A stretch of DNA of 64,000 bases, taken from Leisingera caerulea DSM 24564. GTDB lineage: Bacteria > Pseudomonadota > Alphaproteobacteria > Rhodobacterales > Rhodobacteraceae. How positions within the stretch are numbered: position 1 is the stretch's first letter; every line of letters starts with the position of its first letter. This document shows positions 1 through 8,253 of the stretch, piece after piece. Position numbers and translations under genes: made by a program. A model generated the notes under the pieces. That model was not told the origin of the DNA. It saw only the letters and a program-made list of their open reading frames with translations, and did no database searches. The stretch is taken from assembly GCF_000473325.1 (NCBI RefSeq), contig NZ_KI421513.1, positions 673,217-737,216 of the forward strand, written 5' to 3'.

Positions 1-1
1 G

Positions 2-424
2 ATGGCTTTGGTCCAGGGCTGGCTGCTGCGCTACACAGTGATCTGGGCCGGAGAACGGCAGACGGTGATCTGGGGGCAGGTCTTTGACTTCATTGCCTTT
101 GGCATCCTGGCCTTTATCTCCAACGGCACCCTGGCGATGCTGCTGATCCCGGTTTCGGCGCTGGGGGCTGTCGTCCAGCCCGCCCTGCAAGGGATGATGG
201 CGCAGGCGGTGGAGGACAACCAGCAGGGTGAGCTGCAGGGCGTGCTGACCGCCGTCAACGCGCTGGCGATGATCCTGTCGCCGCTGATGATGACCGCAGT
301 GTTTGCCCGCTTCACGGGCGAAGGCGCCACGCTTTACCTGCCAGGTGCGCCCTTCCTGCTGGCGCTGCTGCTGATGGCCATCGGCTGCGTAGTGTTTCTG
401 CGCAGCAAATCTTCCGTAACGTAA
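2..424 (+). CDS. TCR/Tet-type MFS efflux transporter, C-terminal part (5' end outside window)
   Basis: This is the last roughly 140 residues of a major-facilitator drug/H+ antiporter of the inner membrane. Alternating hydrophobic segments fit the final four membrane helices. The cytoplasmic loop reading DNQQGELQGVLTAVNAL matches the conserved loop of TetA-like pumps, where the usual form is close to RQGELQGxxxSL. The reading frame is open up to base 1, so the true start lies upstream and the ATG at base 2 is only an internal methionine. The substrate cannot be told from this fragment; tetracycline resistance should not be inferred from the family name. The next gene starts about 80 bp downstream on the same strand. 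Confidence 0.75.
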   Translation: MALVQGWLLRYTVIWAGERQTVIWGQVFDFIAFGILAFISNGTLAMLLIPVSALGAVVQPALQGMMAQAVEDNQQGELQGVLTAVNALAMILSPLMMTAVFARFTGEGATLYLPGAPFLLALLLMAIGCVVFLRSKSSVT

Positions 425-505
425 AACCGCCGGCCCGCTGCCGCATTCCGGCTTGCTTGCGGGGCACCCGCCGCGCCACCCTGCTTCAAAACGGGGAGGA
501 AGACC

Positions 506-1594
506 ATGCAAACCATCAAAGCCGCCGTCTGCCATGCTTTCGGGGCCCCGCTGGTGATTGAGGAGGTGCAGCTGGCGCCGCCCGGCATGGGCGAGGTCGA
601 GGTGACCCTGGACGCCGTCGCCATCTGCCACAGCGATATCTCCTATGCCGAAGGCGCCTGGGGCGGGCATCTGCCTGCCGTGTATGGGCATGAGGCTGCC
701 GGGGTGATTACCCGCCTTGGCGCGGGGGTGCAGGGATTTGCAGCGGGCGACTCCGTTGTGGTCACCCTGATCCGCAGCTGCGGCACCTGCCCGTCCTGCG
801 CGGGCGGCAGGCCGGTTATTTGCGAAACCCCCTATGACGGCGTGAACGGGCCGCTGAAGACAGCCGGAGGCAAACCGCTGGAGCAGGCTATGGCCTGCGG
901 CGCCTTTGCCGAAAAGGTGGTGGTGGACCAGCGCCAGATCGTGAAGATCCCCGCGAACATGGCCAAGGACGCCGCGGCACTGGTTTCGTGCGGAGTGATC
1001 ACCGGTGTGGGCGCTGTCGTCAACGCCGCCGGGCTGCGGGCGGGCCAGGATGCGGTGGTTATCGGTGCCGGCGGTGTTGGCCTCAACGCCATCCAGGGGG
1101 CCCGTATTGCCGGCGCCCGGCGCATTGTTGCCGTGGACATGAGCCCGGAGAAACTGGAAATCGCCAAGGAATTCGGCGCCACTCACGGGGTTCTGGCGAC
1201 CGAAGAGAAGCCATGGAAGGCGGTGTACAAGGCGCTGGGGGGCCGCGGCGCGGATGCGGTGCTGGTCACTGTCGGCGCCATCCCCGCCTATGAGCAGGCC
1301 CCGCGCTATTTGGCCCGCGGCGGCAAAGCAGTACTGATCGGCATGCCGCATTCAGGTGCCAAGGCCAGCTATGAGCCGGTGGTTCTTGCTGCCGTGGGAC
1401 AGGGGCTTATGGGCTCCAAGATGGGAGATGTGGTGATCCAGCGGGATATTCCGTGGATGGTCGACCTGTACCAGCAGGGCCGCTTGAAGCTGGATGAGCT
1501 GATCTCTGGCCGCTGGTCCCTGGAGCAGATCAACGAGGCCATTGCCGACACCAAGACTGGCTCTGCCAAGCGCAATGTGATTGTCTTTGGCTGA
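506..1594 (+). CDS. Zinc-dependent alcohol dehydrogenase (MDR superfamily)
   Basis: The 362-residue protein is a medium-chain NAD(P)-dependent alcohol dehydrogenase. Catalytic zinc ligands are visible as Cys41 (AICHSD), His62-Glu63 (YGHEAAG) and Cys162 (SCGVITG). The structural zinc lobe has Cys92, Cys95, Cys98 and Cys106. The coenzyme-binding glycine motif GAGGVG is at 187-192, followed by an acidic residue at the end of the second strand (VAVDMS), which favours NAD over NADP. A GGGAGG ribosome site lies just before the ATG. It heads a run of three same-strand genes with an unknown small protein and an enolase-superfamily enzyme, which suggests oxidation of a sugar-derived or hydroxy-acid substrate. 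The substrate itself cannot be read from the sequence. Confidence 0.85.
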   Translation: MQTIKAAVCHAFGAPLVIEEVQLAPPGMGEVEVTLDAVAICHSDISYAEGAWGGHLPAVYGHEAAGVITRLGAGVQGFAAGDSVVVTLIRSCGTCPSCAGGRPVICETPYDGVNGPLKTAGGKPLEQAMACGAFAEKVVVDQRQIVKIPANMAKDAAALVSCGVITGVGAVVNAAGLRAGQDAVVIGAGGVGLNAIQGARIAGARRIVAVDMSPEKLEIAKEFGATHGVLATEEKPWKAVYKALGGRGADAVLVTVGAIPAYEQAPRYLARGGKAVLIGMPHSGAKASYEPVVLAAVGQGLMGSKMGDVVIQRDIPWMVDLYQQGRLKLDELISGRWSLEQINEAIADTKTGSAKRNVIVFG

Positions 1595-1618
1595 CACGCA
1601 CAAACCGGAGCGCAGCAC

Positions 1619-1987
1619 GTGCTGAAATTCCTGACCAGCCTGTTCAAGCCTGAGGCGGTAAAACCGGCCCCCGCCACCTCGGACACGTCGATGCTGTTTG
1701 GGGTGGATGAGATTGCCCCCTTCCTGATCCGGCTTGCCAACAATCGCCGTTTTGGACTGCCCGGCGGGCTTGCGGCCGAGGCCGCCGCGGCGCTGCCGGA
1801 GCTCGGCGAACAGCAGAAGCGCCGCTGGCGCATCGACGGCGGTTTTGACGGCGCGCCTGCGCATTTCGAAATCGAGGTTATGATGGAGCGCGGCGGCGAG
1901 GCAGATGTCACCTTCTTCGCCCCGCAGCCCGCGGTGGAGGAAATCAACAGGGAACTGGCCGCCTTTGATACGGCGGCGGAGCGGTAG
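1619..1987 (+). CDS. Conserved-looking small protein of unknown function
   Basis: This 122-residue protein starts with GTG, preceded by CCGGAG at a suitable distance. I do not recognise a family. An N-terminal basic-hydrophobic stretch (MLKFLTSLFKPEA) could be an amphipathic helix but is too short for a secure signal peptide. The rest is a mixed alpha/beta sequence with no cysteine and no obvious catalytic motif. It lies 24 bp after the alcohol dehydrogenase and 3 bp before the enolase-superfamily gene, so it is almost certainly co-transcribed with both. Codon use matches its neighbours, which argues that it is a real gene. Confidence 0.6.
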   Translation: MLKFLTSLFKPEAVKPAPATSDTSMLFGVDEIAPFLIRLANNRRFGLPGGLAAEAAAALPELGEQQKRRWRIDGGFDGAPAHFEIEVMMERGGEADVTFFAPQPAVEEINRELAAFDTAAER

Positions 1988-1990
1988 GCC

Positions 1991-3223
1991 ATGAAGCTGC
2001 AAGACCTGGATGTCATCGTCACCGCCCCGCCTGCCCCCGGCTGGGGCGGGCGGTACTGGATTCTGGTGAAAGTCACCACCGACACCGGCATCACCGGCTG
2101 GGGCGAATGCTACGCATCCTCCGTCGGGCCGGAGGCGATGACCCACGTGATCCGCGACGTGTTCGAGCGGCACATGGCCGGGGAAAACCCGGAGAACATT
2201 GAGCTGATGTTCCGCCGCGCCTATTCCTCCGGCTTCACCCAGCGGCCCGACCTGACGGTGATGGGGGCGTTTTCTGGACTGGAAATCGCCTGCTGGGATA
2301 TTCTGGGCAAGGACCGCGGCCGCCCGGTTCACGCCTTGCTCGGCGGGCGGATGAACGAGCGCATCCGCGCCTATACCTACCTCTACCCGCTGCCGCAGCA
2401 TGACACTTCAGCGTTCTGGACCTCGCCTGAGATGGCGGCGGAAGCGGCGGCACAAAAGGTGAGCGAAGGCTTCACCGCACTCAAATTCGACCCCGCAGGC
2501 CCCTATACAATGCGAGGCGGCCACATGCCTGCAATGTCCGACATCTCGCTGTCGGTGGCGTTCTGCAAGGCAATCCGCGAGGCGGTGGGCGACAAGGCGG
2601 ATCTGCTGTTCGGCACCCATGGCCAGTTCAATACCGCGGGCGCGATCCGCCTAGGTCAGGCGCTGGAACCCTACGCACCGCTGTGGTTCGAGGAACCCAC
2701 CCCGCCAGACAATATCGAAGACATGGCCCGGGTTGCCCGCAGCGTGCGAATTCCGGTGGCCACAGGCGAGCGGATGACGACCAAATCCGAGTTCGCCGCA
2801 GTGCTGCGCGCAGGTGCTGCTGAGATCCTGCAGCCCGCCCTGGGCAGGGCCGGGGGCATCTGGGAAATGAAGAAAGTGGCCGCCATCGCAGAGGTGTTCA
2901 ACGCCCAGATGGCACCGCATCTTTATGCCGGGCCGGTGGAATGGGCCGCCAACATTCACCTCGCTGCCTCGATTCCCAACATCCTGCTGCTGGAAACCAT
3001 TGAGACACCATTCCACGACCAGCTGATCAAGGGTTCGATCCGGGTCGAAAACGGCTTTGCCGCACCGCCGGATGCACCGGGGCTGGGCATCGAGGTGGAC
3101 GAAGATCTGGCCCGCGCGCATCCCTTCACCGGCAGCGATCTGCACCTCAATATGCAGGAAGACCCCTGTGACTATGCCAATGGCAATGCTTTTGCCGGTG
3201 GCTCTCCGCCGATTGTCGAATGA
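1991..3223 (+). CDS. Mandelate racemase/muconate lactonizing enzyme family protein (enolase superfamily)
   Basis: The 410-residue protein has the two-domain enolase-superfamily layout: an N-terminal capping domain (to about 130) and a TIM barrel. It most resembles acid-sugar dehydratases such as galactonate or galactarate dehydratase. Visible barrel residues are Lys165 (ALKFDP), Glu234/Glu235 (WFEEPTPPDN), Glu260 (ATGERM) and His310 (MAPHLYAGP). The position where the first metal-binding Asp is expected reads FGTHGQ (207-212), with Gly where Asp is usual. The metal site may therefore be altered, or His210 may take part. The start is 3 bp after the preceding stop. The neighbouring dehydrogenase fits a sugar-acid catabolic route, but the substrate is unknown. 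Confidence 0.75.
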   Translation: MKLQDLDVIVTAPPAPGWGGRYWILVKVTTDTGITGWGECYASSVGPEAMTHVIRDVFERHMAGENPENIELMFRRAYSSGFTQRPDLTVMGAFSGLEIACWDILGKDRGRPVHALLGGRMNERIRAYTYLYPLPQHDTSAFWTSPEMAAEAAAQKVSEGFTALKFDPAGPYTMRGGHMPAMSDISLSVAFCKAIREAVGDKADLLFGTHGQFNTAGAIRLGQALEPYAPLWFEEPTPPDNIEDMARVARSVRIPVATGERMTTKSEFAAVLRAGAAEILQPALGRAGGIWEMKKVAAIAEVFNAQMAPHLYAGPVEWAANIHLAASIPNILLLETIETPFHDQLIKGSIRVENGFAAPPDAPGLGIEVDEDLARAHPFTGSDLHLNMQEDPCDYANGNAFAGGSPPIVE

Positions 3224-3297
3224 AACGCAACTGCGGGGTGACTCGGCTGCCGGAAATGGTCATGTTGCCGGGAAAAGACGACCGCAGGACCTGAGCA

Positions 3298-3630
3298 TTG
3301 ACCGTTTCGCACCAAGACGCCCTTCCCCCGGAAACCCCTCAGAACATGCAAGAAAGCGCCGCCGCCGCGGCTGCCTTCCTCAAGGCGCTGGCCCATGAGG
3401 GGCGGCTGATGATTCTGTGCCACTTAGGCGCAGGCGAGCGGTCGGTCGGGGAACTGGAGGGACTGCTGGACATGCGCCAGGCCGCGGTCAGCCAGATGCT
3501 GGCCCGTCTGCGCGAGGAAGGCCTGGTTGCCACCCGGCGCGAGGGGAAAACGGTGTATTACTCGCTGCAGGATCCAAAAACGGAAGAGACCATAGCCCTG
3601 CTTTACAAGCATTTCTGCAGCGGACTCTGA
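3298..3630 (+). CDS. ArsR-family transcriptional regulator, SqrR/BigR-like two-cysteine type
   Basis: The 110-residue protein is a winged-helix repressor of the ArsR/SmtB family, with the recognition helix region at about 58-72 (MRQAAVSQMLARLREEGL) and the wing at TRREGKTVYYSL. Counted from the TTG start it has exactly two cysteines, Cys41 and Cys107. This is the pair and spacing used by the persulfide sensors SqrR and BigR, which form an intramolecular tetrasulfide. No metal-binding CxC motif is present. TTG at 3298 is chosen because AGGA at 3286-3289 is well spaced, whereas ATG at 3346 has no ribosome site. No sulfide-oxidation gene is adjacent, so its targets are probably elsewhere. Confidence 0.8.
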   Translation: MTVSHQDALPPETPQNMQESAAAAAAFLKALAHEGRLMILCHLGAGERSVGELEGLLDMRQAAVSQMLARLREEGLVATRREGKTVYYSLQDPKTEETIALLYKHFCSGL

Positions 3631-3684
3631 GCGGCCGGCCGGCAGCCCGGTCTGAAATCAACGGCCTGCCCTGAAGCGGACCCC

Positions 3685-3762
3685 GCGCTGCGCTTTGCGC
3701 AGCGCCACGCCCAACCGGAATGGGGCATTCTGCGAATGCGCCGGGACGGGCGGGAGCGCCCC
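3685..3762. repeat. Dispersed palindromic repeat, copy A (possible bidirectional terminator)
   Basis: A perfect 9-bp inverted repeat, GCGCTGCGC/GCGCAGCGC with a TTT loop (3685-3705), is followed by the block CACGCCCAACC. A second, smaller hairpin GGGCG-GGAG-CGCCC ends near 3762. It sits between the convergent ArsR and FAH-family genes. Related copies occur near 20671, 38281 and 63768. Confidence 0.6.
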
Positions 3763-3784
3763 GCCTTGCCTCACCCGCCTTGCC

Positions 3785-4633
3785 TCAGCTGTCCGCGCGC
3801 ACGGTCTGGGTCTGAACGCCCAAGCCCTCGATCTCCAGCCGCATCACGTCACCCGGCTTCAGATAGACCGGTGCGGGCTTGATCCCCATGCCTACGCCCG
3901 GCGGTGTCCCGGTGGCGATCACGTCGCCTGGGTGCAAGGTCATCAGCTGGCTCAGATGCGCGATGATCTGGGCCACTGTGAATACCATTGTGCGGGTGCT
4001 GCCGGTTTGTTTGCGTTCGCCGTTCACGTCGCACGTGAGCCACAGCGCCTGCGGATCGGGCACCTCGTCCCGGGTCACCAGCCAGGGGCCTATGGGCCCG
4101 AAGCTGTCGCAGCTCTTGCCCTTGGTCCATTGGCCGGTCAGCTTAGTCTGAAAGTCGCGCTCCGACACATCGTTGATCACGCAGTACCCCGCAACGTGGT
4201 TCAGCGCCTCTGCCTCCGGCACGTATTTGGCAGCGGTGCCGATCACCACGCCCAATTCCACCTCCCAATCCGCAGCAACCGAGCCGCGCGGCAGGATCAC
4301 GTCGTCATTTGCGCCAACAATCGAAGACGTGGCCTTGAGGAAGAGGATCGGATGCTCCGGCAGATCCATGTTCATTTCTTCGGCGTGATCGGTGTAGTTG
4401 AGGCCGATCCCCAGAAATTTGCCGGCCTGGCCGACACACGGCGCCAGGTCCGGCGCGCCCGGCACCAGCGGCAGGGTTTGCGGGTCCAGCGCGGCCAGCC
4501 GGGCCAAGGTCGCGTCATCCAGCACCGCTCCGGTGATATCCGGCACATGCGCGGACAGGTCCCGGACCGCGCCAGCGCTGTCCAACAACCCCGGCCGCAC
4601 GTCTCCCCCGGCGCGGTATCGCAGCAGTTTCAT
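3785..4633 (-). CDS. Fumarylacetoacetate hydrolase (FAH) family protein
   Basis: The 282-residue protein has the N-terminal short domain and catalytic FAH fold seen in 2-hydroxyhepta-2,4-diene-1,7-dioate isomerases, acylpyruvases and oxaloacetate decarboxylases. The motif LGIGLNYTDHAEEM carries the active-site His. The metal-binding acids appear in WEVELGVVIG, and the substrate loop in INDVSERDFQ. The conserved GDVIATGTPPGVGMG closes the fold. It probably acts in the cytosol on a 2-oxo or 1,3-diketo acid with Mg or Mn. It stands alone on this strand: the next gene upstream, the large ABC-like protein, ends 32 bp before its start and could be co-transcribed. The exact substrate is undetermined. 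Confidence 0.8.
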   Translation of the reverse strand: MKLLRYRAGGDVRPGLLDSAGAVRDLSAHVPDITGAVLDDATLARLAALDPQTLPLVPGAPDLAPCVGQAGKFLGIGLNYTDHAEEMNMDLPEHPILFLKATSSIVGANDDVILPRGSVAADWEVELGVVIGTAAKYVPEAEALNHVAGYCVINDVSERDFQTKLTGQWTKGKSCDSFGPIGPWLVTRDEVPDPQALWLTCDVNGERKQTGSTRTMVFTVAQIIAHLSQLMTLHPGDVIATGTPPGVGMGIKPAPVYLKPGDVMRLEIEGLGVQTQTVRADS

Positions 4634-4665
4634 GAGTGTTTCCCCTGTGTCCTGGTTGTTCCGGT

Positions 4666-7600
4666 TCAGTTGGAGACGTAGCCCGCCACCACCTGCAGCA
4701 GCTTGAAGGCGGTCGAGGCATCGTTTTCGACAACCGCCAGGAATTCCTCCTCGCCGATGCGCAGGCAGCGCAGGTCGCTCTCCGCTATCATGCTCAGCGC
4801 CCGGGGCTCCTGCCGGATCAGCCCCAGCTCTCCGACCAGCCGCCCGGGCCCGACCCTGGCAATCAACCGGTCCTCTGCACCCTCCTGCGGCAGATAAAGC
4901 CCCGCCTCGCCTTCGAGGATCATATAGGCGCCGTCCGAGGCCTCATCATCCTTGAGAAAAACCGCCTCGCCTTTGGCGGCCTCGTACCAGCGTGCGCCGA
5001 ATGCCAGCAGGCGCAGCTGGCGGCGGTTCAGGCCGGAGAACAGTTCCGTCTGTTCCAGCGCCCGAAGCTTGCGGGCGAGGTCCTGGCTGGCCGCCCCCTC
5101 GCTGGCCGCCACCTCCTGCGCCTCGTCGCTGACCAGCCGTCCCTGGCGCAGTTCATAAAAGACGTCGAAAACATCCGGATTCTGGAAGCCGGACGCTAGG
5201 TAGATCAGCGTGGTGTCCGGCAGCAGTTTGCGCAGGTTTTTGTGCACTGCCACCCGGGTTTCAAGGTCATAGCTCGCCATGGCGGAATCCAGGATCAGGA
5301 TATCCGGCCGCTTGATGGTGGCCCGGCAGAATGCCAGCGGTTCTGCGAAACTGGCTGCCAGCCCTTGCCCGCCGACGGCGATCGGCATGTCAAAGATCAG
5401 CTCTACCACCTGGTCGCGCAGCCCCTCGCGCACCATCAGATCCGAAACCAGCTTGCGCACCTCGTCGCCTTTGGCGCCGGCCGCATCGGAGATTTTACCG
5501 AACAAGGCGTTTTCAAGAACCGTCAAGGTGGGCGCAAAACTGCCGCCGGAAAACGGCACAAAGCTTGCCCCCAGCGTTTCCAGCAGGCTTTCCCCGTGCG
5601 TGCGGCGGAAACTCAGGATGCGCTCCTTCATCCCGTCCTCAAACGCCGGGCCGATCTGTTCCGCAGAAATGGTGAAGGGCACGATCAGCAGCTGCGCCAG
5701 CTCTTCGCGGCTGAGCGCTGCGGCGTTGTCGGCCCCCTGCCGGTCAACCAGGGCAATCGCTGCCTCATAGGCCTCCACATCCAGCCCCAGTTTGCGGAAC
5801 AGCGGGTGGCCGGTGCCATCCATGCCAAAGATCTGCCGCAGCATCTCCACCACGTCGCGGGTCAGCGACACCAGCCCCTTGTCCAGCCCCAGCTGCTTGA
5901 GCTGGCCGAGAAACTCCGCGTGCCGCAGCAGCGTTTCAACGGTCATGGTTTCTTGAGACGCGGCAAACAGCAGGTTCTCCGCAACCGGCAGTGCCGGGTT
6001 GTAGCTGTCCGCGTCCAGAAAATGCACATGCACGTCCAGGCCTGCGATCTTGACGGCCTCGCGCACAGCCGGGCGCAGCCTGACCAGCTGTTCTGCAAGG
6101 TCCGGGTGCGCAGGGGCCTCAAAGTACTGCTCGATGCCGCGGCGGAACAATGCGGTGTCGGACCCTATCCCCTCCACCAGTTTCAGCCACCAGCCCCGCA
6201 GCTCCTCCTCGCTGGAGAATCCCGCCAGCTCCGGGTCCAGCCAGGGCGCGTCAAAGGGGTCCGGGCTGTTGCCAGCCCGAATGGCCGTTTCCAGCCGCTC
6301 AAGGTCTTGCGCCTCGCCCAGCGGGCGCAGGCGCATCGGCATCATCACATTGTCGCCGAACGAGCCCTGAAACAGAACCGGCCGCGAGGTGGCGTAGCCG
6401 ATCCGTGCCGCCAGCGTGGCCTGGTGCATGCCGCTGAGGTTCTGGTCCGCCACCGTCACCGCGCCCGACGACGGCAGAATCTCCCTTGTCAGAAGTTCCG
6501 CCAGGGCGCGCCTGTCTTCCTCCGAGGGGGCGGCAATCCCGATCACCTGCCCGGCGGGGAAAGCGGCACTCAGCTCCTCCAGCACAAGGTTCCCGTCGGC
6601 GTCCCGCACGGTGACGGAATCCAGCACAATGTCACCTTTGAGGTGCGCCAGTTCCTCCGGCTCGCCGGTCATCAGCTTTTCGCCGACCATCCCCTGCGGT
6701 GCAAAGCGCTCAAGAACCACGTCCCAGCGCAAGCTCATGTCCTGGGTCTGGTTGTAATAGGCCAGCAGCTCTTTCCAGGGTGCTGCGAGGTCCTTGTAGG
6801 CGGCTAGCGCCGCCACCAGCGCCCCCAGCGAGACCTTGCCTTGCAGCACCAGATAGCCGCCGACCGCATAGAAGAAGAAGGGGGTCAGCTGGGTTATGAA
6901 GTTGTTGAGAAACTTCATAAAGAACTTCTTCTGATAGATCTGGAAGCGGATTTCGTACAGCCGTCCCAGCCGTTCGGTGATCACCGCCATCCGGTAGCGC
7001 CAGCCGCCGTTGATCCTCAGCGTCGCGGCGCCCGCGGCGCTTTCGCCGATCTCAGTGGCCAGCGCGCGCACCTGCTTGATCCGCTTTTTGTTCAGCTGGT
7101 TGATCTGGCGCTGCAGCATCGGGATCAGCCATCCCTGCAGCGGAATAAGCGCAATCGCCGCCATCCCGAACCAGAAGTTCTGCAGGAACAGGAAGAACAG
7201 GATGGTCAGCATCTGGCCCGCTTGCAGTACCGGCTGGCTGACCGCATCCCCCATCAGCCCGCCCATCGGTTCCGACTCGGAGGTCACCATCGACACCAGT
7301 TCGCCCTGGCTGACGCGCTCGAAATATGGCTGCGGAAAGCGCAGCACCCGGGCGATCAGCTGATAGCGGAAGCGGCGCAGCATGCGCTCGGCCAGCACCC
7401 CCTTCATGGTGTTGATCCGCATTTTCAGCAAGCCGTGACAGAGAACCGACACCAGGAAGGCGCCGCACAGGATCCACAGGAACGTCAGTTGGTCGAAACT
7501 GTAGCCGAGCACAGTGACGGTGGAAGTTTCCGAGCCGATTGCATCGTTGATTATCCGCTTGGGCAGTTCCAGCGTCAGATACAGCAGCGGGAACAGGCAG

Positions 7601-7674
7601 GCGGTGACCATCAGCAGCACCAGCTGATCGCGTTTCGAGTATTTCCAGATGAAACGGAACAGAGAGCGTTCGAT
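4666..7674 (-). CDS. ABC exporter-like membrane protein with degenerate ATPase domain and C-terminal cyclic-nucleotide-binding domain
   Basis: This protein of about 1000 residues has an ABC exporter membrane domain, a nucleotide-binding-like domain and a CRP-type domain. Numbering from the GTG at 7620, the membrane part covers about 1-300. In the ATPase part the P-loop position reads GIAAPSEEDRR (361-371), with no GKS/T. A Q-loop-like LFQGSFGDNV is at 416-425. The signature is distorted to VGGQGLAASFAEPL, Walker B reads ILILDSAMASYD without the catalytic Glu, and the H-loop His is missing. About 260 residues (430-695) are inserted in the domain. Residues 850-980 form a cNMP-binding fold with GELGLI and PRALS (Arg940), the phosphate-binding core. 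The coding frame extends 18 codons upstream of the GTG to an in-frame ATC, discussed separately. Confidence 0.75.
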   Translation of the reverse strand: MERSLFRFIWKYSKRDQLVLLMVTACLFPLLYLTLELPKRIINDAIGSETSTVTVLGYSFDQLTFLWILCGAFLVSVLCHGLLKMRINTMKGVLAERMLRRFRYQLIARVLRFPQPYFERVSQGELVSMVTSESEPMGGLMGDAVSQPVLQAGQMLTILFFLFLQNFWFGMAAIALIPLQGWLIPMLQRQINQLNKKRIKQVRALATEIGESAAGAATLRINGGWRYRMAVITERLGRLYEIRFQIYQKKFFMKFLNNFITQLTPFFFYAVGGYLVLQGKVSLGALVAALAAYKDLAAPWKELLAYYNQTQDMSLRWDVVLERFAPQGMVGEKLMTGEPEELAHLKGDIVLDSVTVRDADGNLVLEELSAAFPAGQVIGIAAPSEEDRRALAELLTREILPSSGAVTVADQNLSGMHQATLAARIGYATSRPVLFQGSFGDNVMMPMRLRPLGEAQDLERLETAIRAGNSPDPFDAPWLDPELAGFSSEEELRGWWLKLVEGIGSDTALFRRGIEQYFEAPAHPDLAEQLVRLRPAVREAVKIAGLDVHVHFLDADSYNPALPVAENLLFAASQETMTVETLLRHAEFLGQLKQLGLDKGLVSLTRDVVEMLRQIFGMDGTGHPLFRKLGLDVEAYEAAIALVDRQGADNAAALSREELAQLLIVPFTISAEQIGPAFEDGMKERILSFRRTHGESLLETLGASFVPFSGGSFAPTLTVLENALFGKISDAAGAKGDEVRKLVSDLMVREGLRDQVVELIFDMPIAVGGQGLAASFAEPLAFCRATIKRPDILILDSAMASYDLETRVAVHKNLRKLLPDTTLIYLASGFQNPDVFDVFYELRQGRLVSDEAQEVAASEGAASQDLARKLRALEQTELFSGLNRRQLRLLAFGARWYEAAKGEAVFLKDDEASDGAYMILEGEAGLYLPQEGAEDRLIARVGPGRLVGELGLIRQEPRALSMIAESDLRCLRIGEEEFLAVVENDASTAFKLLQVVAGYVSN

Positions 7675-7685
7675 GGGAAAGCTCC
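7672..7685 (-). promoter_or_regulatory. Ribosome site pointing at a non-canonical (ATC) start
   Basis: On the minus strand GGAG (7685-7682) is followed after 7 nt by ATC (7674-7672). The ATC is in frame with the large ABC-like protein and opens a sequence reading IERSLFRFIWKYSKRDQ, which looks like the normal N-terminus of such proteins. An in-frame stop lies just upstream at 7689-7687. The only nearby ATG (7687-7685) is in another frame. Confidence 0.45.
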
Positions 7686-7858
7686 ATCAATGGCGGCTTC
7701 GGGTGTGGTCTGCCTTATGGGTAGCGCGGTTTGGCGGGCACAGGCAATGGGCAGAAATCCGCTTTGTCCCGTTACGGCACCCTGCTGGCGCGGCATTTGC
7801 CAGGCGGCGAAAAATCCGTAAGGTTCCAGCCAGGTACCCATGCTGGAGGTCATTCGGT

Positions 7859-8251
7859 TTGCCGGACTATGTCGGATCTGTTCTGCTGCTGCTCTGCGCT
7901 TTGCAGGTCAAACACCTGTTTGCCGACTTCTTTCTGCAAACGCCCAAAATGCTATCCGGCCGCTGTGCCTATGTCCACGTGGGGCGCGCCCAGCATGCCG
8001 GGGTTCATGTCATCGGATCAGCCATCGTCTTTTTGCTGTTCGGCGCACCGGTGATGTTCATCCTGGTGCTCGGTGCGCTGGAATGGGTGGTGCATTTCCA
8101 CATCGACTTCGGCAAGGCCCGGTTCTCCGAGCGCCGCAAGCTGAACCCGCAGCAACCGTTGTTCTGGCAGGCGATGGGCTCTGACCAGGCGCTGCACCAG
8201 CTGACCTATATCGCCATGGCCTGGGCCTGGGTGAAATACGCCGCGATGTAG
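7859..8251 (+). CDS. DUF3307 family membrane protein
   Basis: The predicted 130-residue protein matches the DUF3307 pattern: an early VKHLFADFFLQT motif, a conserved His after a small loop (AQHAGVHVI), a strongly hydrophobic segment (IVFLLFGAPVMFILVLGAL) and a terminal SDQALHQLTYIAMAW helix. It is an inner-membrane protein of unknown function. The frame is open from 7649, but the upstream part does not look like protein. TTG at 7859 is preferred because GGAGG at 7845-7849 is 9 nt upstream and the conserved region begins about ten codons later. It is divergent from the ABC-like gene. Confidence 0.7.
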   Translation: MPDYVGSVLLLLCALQVKHLFADFFLQTPKMLSGRCAYVHVGRAQHAGVHVIGSAIVFLLFGAPVMFILVLGALEWVVHFHIDFGKARFSERRKLNPQQPLFWQAMGSDQALHQLTYIAMAWAWVKYAAM

Positions 8252-8253
8252 AA

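Noticed and set aside
5242..6807. 521-codon plus-strand open frame opposite the ABC-like gene
   Set aside because: Its composition (very rich in His, Gln, Arg and Gly) is that of an antisense frame, with no recognisable domain.
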